Assembly: GCA_047601145.1 (NCBI GenBank)
Contig: JASGJW010000001.1
Coordinates: forward strand, 1,178,001 to 1,242,000
Origin: UBA7672 sp047601145
Lineage (GTDB): Bacteria > Pseudomonadota > Alphaproteobacteria > Caulobacterales > Hyphomonadaceae
Reading direction: 5' to 3'
DNA length: 64,000 nucleotides
Below are positions 41,182 to 49,557 of this stretch, one piece after another. The stretch's first letter is position 1. Every line of letters begins with the position of its first letter. Position numbers and translations under genes: made by a program. The notes under the pieces were generated by a model, which was given only the letters and a program-made list of their open reading frames with translations, ran no database searches and was not told the origin of the DNA.

Positions 41182-42584
41182 TGCGTAATGACGCCTGCGA
41201 GCGCGGCTTTCGCCGCGAGCACCGGGCTCATCAGGTGCGTGCGGCCGCCGCGGCCCTGGCGGCCTTCGAAATTGCGGTTCGAGGTGGAGGCGCAGCGCTC
41301 GCCGGGCTTGAGGATGTCCGGGTTCATGCCGAGACACATGGAGCAGCCGGGCTCGCGCCATTCGAAGCCGGCGTCGGTGAATACCTTGTCGAGGCCTTCC
41401 TCTTCGGCCTGCGCGCGGATGAGGCCGGAGCCGGGCACGACCATCGCGCGCACGCCGGCGGCGACATGGCGGCCCCTCGCGATCTCGGCTGCGGCGCGCA
41501 GATCCTCGATGCGGGAGTTGGTGCACGAGCCGATGAACACGCGATCGACCTTCAGGCCCTCGAGCTTCTGGCCCGGCTCAAGGCCCATATAGGCAAGGGC
41601 GCGTTCGGCGGCTTCGCGTTTCACCGGGTCGGAGATTTGGGACGGGACGGGCGCTGCCGCCGTGACCGGCGCGGCCTGTTCGGGGCTGGTGCCCCAGGTG
41701 ATGGTCGGCGCGACGTCGGCGGCGGCGATGTCGATGACTTCGTCCCAGTGCGCGCCATCGTCCGAGGACAGCGTCTTCCAGGACTGGACAGCGGTTTCCC
41801 ACTGCCCGCCCTTCGGCGTCGCGGGGCGGCCCTTCATGTAGGCGAGCGTCGTCTCATCCGGCGCGACCAGGCCCGCGCGCGCGCCACCCTCGATCGAGAG
41901 ATTGCACAGTGTCATGCGGCCTTCCATCGACATGGAGCGGATGGCAGAGCCCATGTACTCGATGACGTGACCGGCGCCGCCGTTGGTGCCGATGATCGCG
42001 ATCAGGTGCAGCGCGAGATCCTTGGCGCCGACCCCGGGGCGGAACTCGCCTTCGACCCGCACGGCCATGTTCTTCATCTTGCGCGCGCGCAGCGTCTGCG
42101 TCGCGAGCACGTGCTCGACTTCGGATGTGCCGATGCCGTGCGCCAGCGCGCCGAAGGCGCCGTGCGTCGATGTATGGCTGTCGCCGCAGACAATGGTGAG
42201 GCCCGGCTGTGTGCGGCCCTGTTCGGGGCCGACGACGTGGACGATGCCGTTCCGGATATCGCCCATCGGGAAGAACTGGATGCCGTATTCCTTCACATTG
42301 CGCGCCAGCGTCTCCAGCTGTTCGCGCGCTTCCGGATCCTTCACCCCGGCCATGCCGAGCGACTGGCCTTCGGTCGGCGTGTTGTGATCAGCGACGGCAA
42401 GCGTCAGGTCGGGCCGGCGCACCTTGCGGCCATTGGCTTTGAGGCCCGCGAAGGCCTGCGGGGTCGTGACCTCATGGATGAGGTGCAGGTCGATGTAGAG
42501 AAGGCTTTCGCCCGTCGCCTTGTCCGTGTGGACGACGTGGCTGTCCCAGATCTTGTCGTAGAGGGTGCGGGGCGACGGATTCAT
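41178..42584 (-). CDS. leuC: 3-isopropylmalate dehydratase large subunit
   Basis: Encodes 468 residues. It has the aconitase-type features: SHVVHTDKATGESLLYIDLH (split), VCGDSHTSTHGAFGAL, and the 4Fe-4S Cys ligands in GSCTNSRIEDLRAAAEI and GCSMCLGMNPD. It isomerises 2-isopropylmalate to 3-isopropylmalate in leucine synthesis with LeuD, which is not in the window. The gene after it starts in its stop codon; upstream is the nitronate-monooxygenase-like gene 39 bases away. Confidence 0.97.
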   Translation of the reverse strand: MNPSPRTLYDKIWDSHVVHTDKATGESLLYIDLHLIHEVTTPQAFAGLKANGRKVRRPDLTLAVADHNTPTEGQSLGMAGVKDPEAREQLETLARNVKEYGIQFFPMGDIRNGIVHVVGPEQGRTQPGLTIVCGDSHTSTHGAFGALAHGIGTSEVEHVLATQTLRARKMKNMAVRVEGEFRPGVGAKDLALHLIAIIGTNGGAGHVIEYMGSAIRSMSMEGRMTLCNLSIEGGARAGLVAPDETTLAYMKGRPATPKGGQWETAVQSWKTLSSDDGAHWDEVIDIAAADVAPTITWGTSPEQAAPVTAAAPVPSQISDPVKREAAERALAYMGLEPGQKLEGLKVDRVFIGSCTNSRIEDLRAAAEIARGRHVAAGVRAMVVPGSGLIRAQAEEEGLDKVFTDAGFEWREPGCSMCLGMNPDILKPGERCASTSNRNFEGRQGRGGRTHLMSPVLAAKAALAGVITQ

Positions 42585-42623
42585 GCCCGGCTATATGCGC
42601 GGCGCGGGCCTTTGCTGCAAGCG

Positions 42624-43562
42624 TCAGCGCGTCACGGCCTGCATCCGGGCAAGAACCTGCTCGAACTCGGCCATTGTCTCCTCGAAGATCTGGCGGATGG
42701 GCTTCACCTCGGTGATCCGTCCCGCGACCTGGCCGGTCAGCGCAATGCCCGCCTCGAGGTCGCCGCCGAAATAGACCTGCTGCGTGCCGGCGAACTCGCC
42801 GAAGATGTTGGGCGAACCCTCCGCTTCGAGGCGGGTAGTGCGCTCGGTGCGTAGCGCGCGCAGGGCGGGACCTGGGCCCTTGCGGTTGAGGAAGACGGTA
42901 TCCGTCGCTTCTGCCTTGATGATGGCGTCCTTCCAGTTCGGATGGACCGGGCTCTCGGTGGAGGAGAGGATGCGCGTACCCATCAGAACGCCTTCCGCGC
43001 CAAGCGCGAAGGCCGCGGCCATGGTGCGGCCATCCATGATGCCGCCTGCCGCGACCACCGGAATTTTCACGCGCTCGCAAACGAGCGGGATCAACACCAT
43101 CGAGGCGACGTCCTTCGGGTTCTTGAAGCCGCCGCCTTCACCGCCCTCGACGATGAGACCATCGACGCCCGCCTCGACCGCGCGCAGGGCGCCGGCGAGA
43201 TTGGGCACGACGTGAAACACGGTGAGGCCTGCGCCCTTCAGGAGGGCGGTGTACTTCATCGGATCGCCAGCCGACGTCGTCACGAATTTCACGCCCTGGT
43301 CGATCACGAACTGCACGATGGCGGGATCACGCACGAAGGCCTGCGCGACGTTCACGCCGAACGGCTTGTCCGTCAGCGTCCGCATCTTGATGATTTCCTG
43401 CTTCACCGCATCGAGCTCGCCGGACGACGTCTCGATGATGCCCATCCCGCCCGCATTCGAGACGGCGGAGGAAAGCTGCGCCCGCGCGATCCATCCCATG
43501 GCCGCCTGGATGATCGGCTTCTCGATGCCGAGCATGTCGGTGATGCGTGTGCGGATCGTCAT
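42624..43562 (-). CDS. nitronate monooxygenase-like flavoprotein
   Basis: Encodes 312 residues. The FMN-binding TIM barrel is seen in PIIQAAMGWIARAQLSSAVSNAGGMG, FGVNVAQAF, VDGLIVEGGEGGGF and VVAAGGIMDGRTMAAAFALGAEG. The position where classic nitronate monooxygenases have a catalytic His (EAGGHxG type) reads EGGGFKNP. This suggests the NADH:quinone reductase-like subgroup rather than a nitronate oxidiser. The gene lies 2 bases from dgkA and is transcribed with it. Confidence 0.85.
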   Translation of the reverse strand: MTIRTRITDMLGIEKPIIQAAMGWIARAQLSSAVSNAGGMGIIETSSGELDAVKQEIIKMRTLTDKPFGVNVAQAFVRDPAIVQFVIDQGVKFVTTSAGDPMKYTALLKGAGLTVFHVVPNLAGALRAVEAGVDGLIVEGGEGGGFKNPKDVASMVLIPLVCERVKIPVVAAGGIMDGRTMAAAFALGAEGVLMGTRILSSTESPVHPNWKDAIIKAEATDTVFLNRKGPGPALRALRTERTTRLEAEGSPNIFGEFAGTQQVYFGGDLEAGIALTGQVAGRITEVKPIRQIFEETMAEFEQVLARMQAVTR

Positions 43563-43564
43563 GG

Positions 43565-43948
43565 TCAGAACCTCAGATAGGGCCAGAACACCAGTACGCC
43601 GATGATAGCGGCCGCAATCGCGGCGACCAGCACTGCCCCGGCGGCAACATCCTTTGCCGTGCGCACGGAAACGTGGAATTCCGGTTGGACCACATCGCAG
43701 ACGTGCTCGAAGGCGGTGTTGACGATCTCGGCCACCCAGACGAGCGCGATGGCGAGAATGATCCAGCGCCAGTCTTCCGGTGCGATCTGCAGCCAGAAGC
43801 CGGCCGCCACGACCACGGCCGTCGCCGCAAGATGGATCCAGGCATTGTGCTGGGTCTTCAGCATGAAGCCGAGACCGCGCAGGGCGTAGCCGAAACTCCT
43901 GACCCGGCTGCCGATGCTGAATGGCCCCTGTGGCTTCGCCATGCTCAT
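43565..43948 (-). CDS. dgkA: diacylglycerol/undecaprenol kinase family membrane protein
   Basis: Encodes 127 residues: a basic N-terminal helix with SFGYALRGLGFMLKTQHNAW, three membrane helices, and the active-site block VAEIVNTAFEHVCDVV with AKDVAAGAVLVAAIAAAI. The conserved Glu, Asn and Asp of DgkA are in place. It phosphorylates a lipid alcohol at the inner membrane, recycling diacylglycerol or supplying undecaprenyl phosphate. It starts in the tetR stop (ATGA). Confidence 0.92.
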   Translation of the reverse strand: MSMAKPQGPFSIGSRVRSFGYALRGLGFMLKTQHNAWIHLAATAVVVAAGFWLQIAPEDWRWIILAIALVWVAEIVNTAFEHVCDVVQPEFHVSVRTAKDVAAGAVLVAAIAAAIIGVLVFWPYLRF

Positions 43949-44562
43949 GCCCCCATAAGCTTGATCGCCAAATTTGCGCGCTGCTGGAGCATGTCGCGCT
44001 TGGCGCCGGCGCGCGCCAGCATCGCCATCTCGTGCATGGTGGACGACATCAGCATCGCAATGGCGCGTGCGTCCGCCGTTTTCGGCAGGTCGCCATCCTT
44101 CTTTGCGCGCCTGAAGCGCTGCTCCAGCGCATCCTCGCAGCGGCCGAAGGCGCTGCGCACGACTTCGCCAACATCCTCGCGCATCAGGCTTTCCGTCAGC
44201 GCCGTGCCGACAAGGAAGCAGCCGCGCGCGCCTTGCGCGCCCGCCATGTAGCTTTCGATGCAGCGATCGAAGAACAGGTCGAGGAAAGGCATCAGCTTCA
44301 TCTCGAGCTGGCAGGCGCCGGCGACTGCCGTCACCAGCAGCTCGCCCTGCATCGTGAGGGCGGCAAGATAGATCGCTTCCTTGTCGCCAAACGCGGCATA
44401 GAGGGAAGGACGGTTCATGCCGGTCGCCCCGACGATGTCGTCGAGCGAGGTTGCGGCGTAGCCTTTCAGCCAGAAGACGTCGCGCGCAGCCTTCAGCGCC
44501 TCGGTCGGATCATAGCCGCGAGGCCGGCCGCGTTTCGGGGCTGAAGATTCTTTTTGTACCAC
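43945..44562 (-). CDS. TetR/AcrR-family regulator
   Basis: Encodes 205 residues from GTG 44562. The N-terminal helix-turn-helix is GYDPTEALKAARDVFWLKGYAATSLDDIVGATGMNRPSLYAAFGDKEAIY (split across the two halves), the most conserved part of the family. A large ligand domain follows. It is divergent from the GST gene at 44687 and heads the minus-strand run dgkA, nitronate-like, leuC, GFA. It probably represses the GST gene and itself through the sites between 44549 and 44624. Confidence 0.92.
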   Translation of the reverse strand: MVQKESSAPKRGRPRGYDPTEALKAARDVFWLKGYAATSLDDIVGATGMNRPSLYAAFGDKEAIYLAALTMQGELLVTAVAGACQLEMKLMPFLDLFFDRCIESYMAGAQGARGCFLVGTALTESLMREDVGEVVRSAFGRCEDALEQRFRRAKKDGDLPKTADARAIAMLMSSTMHEMAMLARAGAKRDMLQQRANLAIKLMGA

Positions 44563-44624
44563 TTCGAATAAAATCCTTGACCGGCGCGTCCGGCGGTTAT
44601 TGTATGCGGGTCAGTACAAAAAGA
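44549..44624. promoter_or_regulatory. divergent promoter/operator region between tetR and GST
   Basis: An 11-base perfect inverted repeat joins 44549-44559 (TCTTTTTGTAC, spanning the tetR start) and 44614-44624 (GTACAAAAAGA). Between them a second palindrome TTGTA-N10-TACAA runs 44600-44619. A promoter candidate TTGACC (44577-44582), 17 bases, TTGTAT (44600-44605) points to the GST gene. TetR repressors bind such palindromes, here directly over the -10 box. Confidence 0.55.
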
Positions 44625-44686
44625 CGAGTCTGACCTGAAACGCCAAAACTGACCTCAAAAGACTGCATAACAAAAGGAGCCTCCTC

Positions 44687-45295
44687 ATGGATCTCTATTT
44701 CTCCCCGCTTGCCTGCTCGCTCGCCTCGCGCATTGCGCTCTACGAGGCCGGACTGCCCGCCAACTATGTGCGCGTGAAGGACAAGAAGACGCCGGAAGGT
44801 CGCGATTTCTTCGAGATCAACGCGCGCGGGCAGGTGCCCGTGCTGAAGCTCGATGACGGCGAAATCCTCACCGAGAATGTCGCCGTTCTCGAATACATTG
44901 CCGACCTCAAGCCTGAGGCCAAGCTCGCCCCGGCTGGCCGCGAGCGCGTGCGGATGCGCAAATGGCTGGGCCTGATCAATTCGGAAGTCCATGTCGGTGC
45001 GCTCGGTCCGGTCCTGTCGTCGATTGCTCCGGCCGAGGCCAAGGCCTACGCCATCGAACGCGCAACCAAGGCGCTGTCGCATATCGATGCGCACCTTGGC
45101 GGGCGTGAGTGGCTGACGGATTCGTTCACAGTCGCCGACGCTTATCTTGCCACCGTGGCCAACTGGCTGCAGGCGACGCCGATCAAGCTGTCGGATTTCC
45201 CGAATATCTCGGCGCACCAGAAGCGCGTCTTCTCCCGTCCGGCGGCGGGCAAGGCGGTTGCCGAGGAAGTCGCGCTCTATCGCGCGACAGCGTAG
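44687..45295 (+). CDS. glutathione S-transferase (beta-like class)
   Basis: Encodes 202 residues. The N-terminal MDLYFSPLACSLASRIALYEAG carries the Cys-type motif of bacterial beta GSTs, GQVPVLKLDDGEILTENVAVLEYIAD is the glutathione-contacting strand/helix, and WLTDSFTVADAYLATVANWLQ is the C-terminal helix capping motif. It conjugates or reduces electrophiles with glutathione. Its pairing with a divergent TetR repressor suggests induction by a small toxic compound. An AAAAGGAG ribosome site precedes it. Confidence 0.93.
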   Translation: MDLYFSPLACSLASRIALYEAGLPANYVRVKDKKTPEGRDFFEINARGQVPVLKLDDGEILTENVAVLEYIADLKPEAKLAPAGRERVRMRKWLGLINSEVHVGALGPVLSSIAPAEAKAYAIERATKALSHIDAHLGGREWLTDSFTVADAYLATVANWLQATPIKLSDFPNISAHQKRVFSRPAAGKAVAEEVALYRATA

Positions 45296-45417
45296 TTCGT
45301 ACGAATCCAGCAGCGCCCGCAGGACCTTGTCTTCCATAGTCAGATCGCAAACAGCAGCGAAACGGTCACGCTGGATTGCCGGCTATTGGAGCTCTGTTCG
45401 TACGCCTGAGCGATACA

Positions 45418-45446
45418 ACGCGCGGCGCCGTACAGGCGCCGCGCGT
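45418..45446. terminator. strong hairpin between convergent GST and lipoprotein genes
   Basis: A 12-base perfect stem (A at 45418 through C at 45429, and G at 45435 through T at 45446) with loop GTACA, starting at the stop of the minus-strand lipoprotein gene. No long T run follows on either strand, so it may end transcription with help or stabilise mRNA ends. Confidence 0.5.
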
Positions 45447-45961
45447 CAATCGCAGCCGTCGCGCTCGCCGTCGAATAATTTGAAGATCAGCGTGGAGTCC
45501 GCCGCAGCGTCGACCGACCAGATGGCAAGCCTTTCGGCGCTCGCTTCAGCAAAGAGAAACTTGCGGGAGGGCGTCGCCTCGGCATAGGCCGCGAGTTCGC
45601 CGCCGAATTGCGGGCGCGCCCATTCGAAACTGGCGCCGAGCCTGGCGGGATTTATCCGGCTGAAATCCGTCTGCAGGGGCGCATCGGCCGTGAGGCTGAA
45701 GTCGGCGCTGTCGCCCGCCTGGGTGAACGATATCCCCGCATCCGGTTTCCAGCTGTCTGCTCTCACATGAGCGATCTGGCCTGCAAGCCGGCCTTCGCGC
45801 GGCAAAAGGCGAAGGAAGGCCTGAGCCTCACCACCCGGCGTCGGCTTCTGCACCCAGCAGCCCCGCACGAAGTCGATGCGCGTGTCCACCGGCGCGGTCG
45901 CTGTCGTACAGCCAGCCGCCAGCAGGACCGCAGCGGCAAGCATTCCGCGTGCGCGTATCAT
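45446..45961 (-). CDS. small lipoprotein of unknown function
   Basis: Encodes 171 residues from ATG 45961. The lipobox is VLLAAGC (Cys 18). The mature region is beta-rich, with FVRGCWVQKP at the start, EAQAFLRLLPREGRLAGQIAH, and FKLFDGERDGCD at the end, where two Cys could pair. It resembles small heme- or lipid-binding beta-barrel lipoproteins but I cannot assign it. The adenine deaminase start is divergent and 82 bases away. Confidence 0.65.
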   Translation of the reverse strand: MIRARGMLAAAVLLAAGCTTATAPVDTRIDFVRGCWVQKPTPGGEAQAFLRLLPREGRLAGQIAHVRADSWKPDAGISFTQAGDSADFSLTADAPLQTDFSRINPARLGASFEWARPQFGGELAAYAEATPSRKFLFAEASAERLAIWSVDAAADSTLIFKLFDGERDGCD

Positions 45962-46043
45962 GACTTTTCCCTTCCTTGCGGCCCGCAGCTTTACAGATCG
46001 TGCGCCGGACCTGTTAGTCTCATCGCCCCAGCGGGAGCTTCCC

Positions 46044-47057
46044 ATGACCGTATCCGAAGCCTTCATTCGCGGCATTCCCAAGGCGGAGCTGCATCTGCAC
46101 ATCGAAGGCTCGCTCGAGCCGGAATTGATGTTCGAGCTGGGGAAGCGCAACAAGGTCGCCATCCCATTCACGTCTGTTGAAGAGGTGAGAGCCGCCTACG
46201 CCTTCTCCAACCTGCAGGACTTTCTCGACATCTACTATCAGGGCGCGAACGTGTTACAGACGGAAGATGACTTCCGTGATCTCGCGCTGGCCTACTTCGC
46301 GCGCCTTCACGCAGACGGCGGCCGCCACGCCGAAATCTTCTTCGATCCGGAAACCCACACCGATCGCGGCCTGCCGTTTTCGGTCGCCATCGACGGCCTG
46401 CTGGCGGGCATGAAGGAAGCTGAGGCGAAGTTCGGCATTACCTCGAAACTCATCATGTGCTTTCTCCGCCATCTCGATGAAACTTCGTCGTTGAGGACGC
46501 TGAAGGCGGCCGAGCCTTACCTCGATCGCATCACAGGCGTCGGCCTCGACAGTTCGGAGAAGGGCCACCCGCCTTCCAAATTCGCCCGCGTGTTCGAGGC
46601 GGCGCGCGAGCGCGGTCTCAAGATCTGCGCCCATGCGGGTGAGGAGGGGCCGCCGGCGTATGTGCGTGAGGCGCTCGACATTCTCCACGTCGACCGCATC
46701 GACCATGGCAATCGCGCCCTGGAAGACGCAGCCCTCACCAGCCGCCTCGTGCGCGAGGGCATGACGCTCACCGTCTGCCCGCTCTCCAACCTGAAACTCT
46801 GCGTCGTGATGGACCTCAAGGATCATCCGATGAAGCGCATGCTCGATCTCGGCCTGAAGGCCACCTGCAATTCAGACGATCCTGCCTATTTCGGCGGCTA
46901 CATCGCCGAGAACTACATCCGCACGGCGCAAGCCGTCGGCCTCACGCGCGCGGACATCATCACGCTGGCGAAGAACAGCTTCACCGGCTCCTTCCTCGAC
47001 CGGGCCTCCATTCAACAACACCTGACCAGCATTGAAGCCTTCGCAGCCGCCAACTGA
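46044..47057 (+). CDS. adenine deaminase, adenosine-deaminase superfamily
   Basis: Encodes 337 residues from ATG 46044. Motifs: AELHLHIEGSLEPELMFELGKRN (H17, H19), EIFFDPETHTDRG, the GVGLDSSEKGHPPSKF block, ICAHAGEEGPPAYVREALD (zinc His/catalytic Glu), RIDHGNRALED, LTVCPLSNLKLCV and NSDDPAYFGGY (catalytic Asp pair). The GLDSSE and HAGEEGPP words are typical of the adenine-specific bacterial/fungal class rather than true adenosine deaminase. It turns adenine into hypoxanthine for purine salvage. Confidence 0.92.
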   Translation: MTVSEAFIRGIPKAELHLHIEGSLEPELMFELGKRNKVAIPFTSVEEVRAAYAFSNLQDFLDIYYQGANVLQTEDDFRDLALAYFARLHADGGRHAEIFFDPETHTDRGLPFSVAIDGLLAGMKEAEAKFGITSKLIMCFLRHLDETSSLRTLKAAEPYLDRITGVGLDSSEKGHPPSKFARVFEAARERGLKICAHAGEEGPPAYVREALDILHVDRIDHGNRALEDAALTSRLVREGMTLTVCPLSNLKLCVVMDLKDHPMKRMLDLGLKATCNSDDPAYFGGYIAENYIRTAQAVGLTRADIITLAKNSFTGSFLDRASIQQHLTSIEAFAAAN

Positions 47058-47122
47058 ATCTGTCGGCGCAATTACCTGACGGGTATTTGCGTGTCCTTTC
47101 CGCCTGACGCAGAGCCAACCTC

Positions 47123-47515
47123 ATGAGCAGTCACGCCATCGCCTCCCGCATTCCGTTCGCCGGGGTTCTGGGTCTCGAAATCGTCTCCGCGACGAAGGAA
47201 CGCATCGAGGCGCGCATGCAGGTGCGTCCCGATCTCTGCAATCCGGTGGGCACCCTCCATGGCGGAGCGGCCATGTCTCTGGCCGATACGCTGGGCGCCA
47301 TGGGCGCCTCGATGAACCTGCCGGAAGGTGCATTCGGCACGACAACCCTTGAAAGCAAGACCAATTTCATCGGTCCCGCAAAGACGGGCGAGGCGGTCAT
47401 TGCTGTCTGTACGCCCGTCCATGTCGGCCGGCGCACCTCGATCTGGCAGACGAAAATCACCACCGAGGCCGGGAAAGCCGTCGCTCTGGTGACGCAGACC
47501 CAGATGGTGCTCTAA
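47123..47515 (+). CDS. PaaI-type hotdog-fold thioesterase
   Basis: Encodes 130 residues. The hotdog signature is LCNPVGTLHGGAAMSLADTLGAMGA with catalytic His-Gly-Gly region; GTTTLESKTNFIGPAKTGEAVIA and GRRTSIWQTKI follow. It hydrolyses acyl- or aryl-CoA thioesters in the cytoplasm. Small neighbouring genes on the same strand (SnoaL-like, lipoprotein) may be in one transcript, starting 65 bases after the deaminase. Confidence 0.9.
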   Translation: MSSHAIASRIPFAGVLGLEIVSATKERIEARMQVRPDLCNPVGTLHGGAAMSLADTLGAMGASMNLPEGAFGTTTLESKTNFIGPAKTGEAVIAVCTPVHVGRRTSIWQTKITTEAGKAVALVTQTQMVL

Positions 47516-47552
47516 ACTCCAGCCCGAGTCGCAGTCTTGCGAAGGCGGAGCC

Positions 47553-47945
47553 ATGTCGCTGGAAAGGAAAGTCCGGGCCTATATCGCCGCCGTCGAGGGC
47601 GGGGCGACCGGCGAAGACCTTGCTGCCTTCTACCATCCGGATGTCATCCAGCACGAATTCCCGAACCGCCTTGTCCCGACAGGCGCGCAACGTGAGCTGG
47701 AAGACATCCTGCGTGGCGCGGAATCGGGCGCCCGGCTGATGGAACGCCAGATTTACGACATCCACACCGTCACTGAACTCGGCGACCGCGTGATCCTCGA
47801 ATACACTTGGACCGGCTATCCGAGCGAGCCCGTCGGCTCGATCCGTCCGGGCGAGGCGATGCGTGCGCGGATCTGCCAGGTGATCGAGTACGAGGATGGC
47901 CTTATCATTCGCCAGCGCAATTACGACTGCTTCGAGCCTTTCTGA
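47553..47945 (+). CDS. SnoaL/NTF2-like protein
   Basis: Encodes 130 residues. The NTF2-like cone fold is recognisable in the helix VRAYIAAVEGGATGEDLAAFYHPDVIQHEF, the strands DIHTVTELGDRVILEYTWTGYP and MRARICQVIEYEDGLIIRQRNYDCFEPF (split). Members are often isomerases, hydrolases or binding proteins of unknown ligand. The conserved His in HPDVIQHEF could be catalytic. Confidence 0.85.
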   Translation: MSLERKVRAYIAAVEGGATGEDLAAFYHPDVIQHEFPNRLVPTGAQRELEDILRGAESGARLMERQIYDIHTVTELGDRVILEYTWTGYPSEPVGSIRPGEAMRARICQVIEYEDGLIIRQRNYDCFEPF

Positions 47946-47953
47946 GGACCCGC

Positions 47954-48568
47954 ATGCGTCTTTGCTTCGCACTGTCGCTCATTGTGCTCGCCGCGACCGC
48001 TGCGTGCAGCGGTCCAGCCGCAACTCCGGACGGCGCTCACGAGAACATGGTCTCGGCCGAGCCGGCTCCGCTCGATCCCGCCGCGCCCGAGGAGGAGAAG
48101 GCGGCGCTGGCCTCCTGCAGCCCGGTCACGGTCGAGGGCTATTGCGGCGTGTCGTTCGGCATGACGCCGGCCGAGGCGACCCGGAAATTCCCGGTGAAGC
48201 TTGAACGGTATGACGGATCGGATGGCGACACGCAGGCCGATGCGAACCATTGCTTCGAGATGTTCGCCGCCGAGCCCGTGCAGGGCGTGACGTTCATGGT
48301 CGAGAACCAGAAGGTCGGTCGCGTCGACTTCCTGACAGAGGCTGCGAAAACGGCTGAGGGCTTCGGCATCGGTTCAGCCGCCGCTGACATCAAGACAAAG
48401 TTCGCCGCGGCAGCCGCCGAAACGCCGAACAAGTACGAGCCCGAGGTTTTAGACCTCACGGTCACGCGCGGTCTCACCAAATTCGTCTTCGAGATCCAGG
48501 ATGGCAAGGTGCGTGGCTGGCGCGCGGGCATCGCGCCGACCATCGACTATACCGAGCATTGCGGCTGA
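47954..48568 (+). CDS. lipoprotein of unknown function
   Basis: Encodes 204 residues from ATG 47954, 9 bases after the SnoaL-like stop. The lipobox ATAAC is followed by an acidic Pro/Ala/Glu linker, then a domain with CSPVTVEGYCGVSFGMTPAEATRKFP, typical of small secreted domains that bind at the start (GMTPAEA motif), FMVENQKVGRVDFLT, and GWRAGIAPTIDYTEHCG. Four Cys suggest two disulfides. The GMTPAEA-type motif occurs in several uncharacterised envelope proteins. Its stop abuts the galU stop. Confidence 0.7.
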   Translation: MRLCFALSLIVLAATAACSGPAATPDGAHENMVSAEPAPLDPAAPEEEKAALASCSPVTVEGYCGVSFGMTPAEATRKFPVKLERYDGSDGDTQADANHCFEMFAAEPVQGVTFMVENQKVGRVDFLTEAAKTAEGFGIGSAAADIKTKFAAAAAETPNKYEPEVLDLTVTRGLTKFVFEIQDGKVRGWRAGIAPTIDYTEHCG

Positions 48569-49453
48569 TCAGAGTTTCTTGAGCGTCGCTTCGAGAACGG
48601 CGCGCGCTTTCGCGCCGAGTTCGGGATGCGCCAGCGCCATGGCCGCGAAGGCTTCGAGATAGAGAAGCTTGTCGCCGCAGTCATAGTCCTGTCCGGCGTA
48701 TTTGAAGGCGTGGAAATCCTGCTTGCCCATCAGGCGCTGCATCGCGTCGGTAAGCTGGATCTCACCGCCCGCGCCCGGCGTCTGCGTCGCCAGCAGGTCG
48801 AACACTTCCGGCTGGAGGATGTAGCGGCCGGTGATCTTGAGGCGCGACGGCGCTGTCTCGACCGGCGGCTTTTCGACCATGCCTTTCATCTTGACCAGCG
48901 GGCCCTTGTCGCCCGCGGTGACCGGATCGATCACGCCATACTGGTTCACGCGCTCCTGTGGGACTTCGTCCACGGCGATGATGTTGCCGCCGACTTCGTT
49001 GTAGGCGTCGATCATCTGCTTGAGACACGAGCCGCCCTGGCCCTTCACGATCACGTCGGGAAGCAGCACGGCGAATGGTTCATCGCCCACGATGTCGCGC
49101 GCGCACAGAACGGCATGGCCAAGGCCAAGCGCCGCCTGCTGGCGCGTGAAGCTCGACGCTCCCGGCGGAAGCGAAGCAGCCCGCACCTCGGCAAGGATGG
49201 CGTCCTTCTTCTTGGCTTCGAGCGTGGCCTCGAGCTCGTAGGCCTTGTCGAAATAGTCCTCGATCGCCTGCTTGCCGCGGCCAGTCACGAACACGAAGTG
49301 CTCGATCCCTGCTTCTCGGGCCTCGTCGACCACGTATTGCAGCGCCGGACGGTCGAACACCGTCAACATTTCCTTCGGCACCGCTTTCGTGGCTGGCAGC
49401 ACGCGTGTGCCAAAGCCGGCAACGGGCAGGACGGCCTTACGGACACGCTTCAT
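48569..49453 (-). CDS. galU: UTP--glucose-1-phosphate uridylyltransferase
   Basis: Encodes 294 residues. The nucleotidyltransferase start LPVAGFGTRVLPATKAVPKEML is the family consensus with the catalytic Arg and Lys; QAALGLGHAVLCARDIVGDEPFAVLLPD (metal Asp) and TGRYILQPEVFDLL follow. It makes UDP-glucose for galactose metabolism, glucans and lipopolysaccharide. The stop directly meets that of the convergent lipoprotein gene in TGATCA. Confidence 0.96.
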   Translation of the reverse strand: MKRVRKAVLPVAGFGTRVLPATKAVPKEMLTVFDRPALQYVVDEAREAGIEHFVFVTGRGKQAIEDYFDKAYELEATLEAKKKDAILAEVRAASLPPGASSFTRQQAALGLGHAVLCARDIVGDEPFAVLLPDVIVKGQGGSCLKQMIDAYNEVGGNIIAVDEVPQERVNQYGVIDPVTAGDKGPLVKMKGMVEKPPVETAPSRLKITGRYILQPEVFDLLATQTPGAGGEIQLTDAMQRLMGKQDFHAFKYAGQDYDCGDKLLYLEAFAAMALAHPELGAKARAVLEATLKKL

Positions 49454-49557
49454 GGTAAATTCCCGGGTTCAGTCTCAGGTTATGGTTCAGGACGCGACGC
49501 GCAGACTAAACCACGCATCCTTTACGCGCGAATTGCAATCGGTCTGCCAGTTTGTCG

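Noticed and set aside
41181..42854. 557-codon plus-strand frame opposite leuC
   Set aside because: leuC has all cluster Cys motifs; the opposite frame is Arg/Asp-rich with no homologous features.
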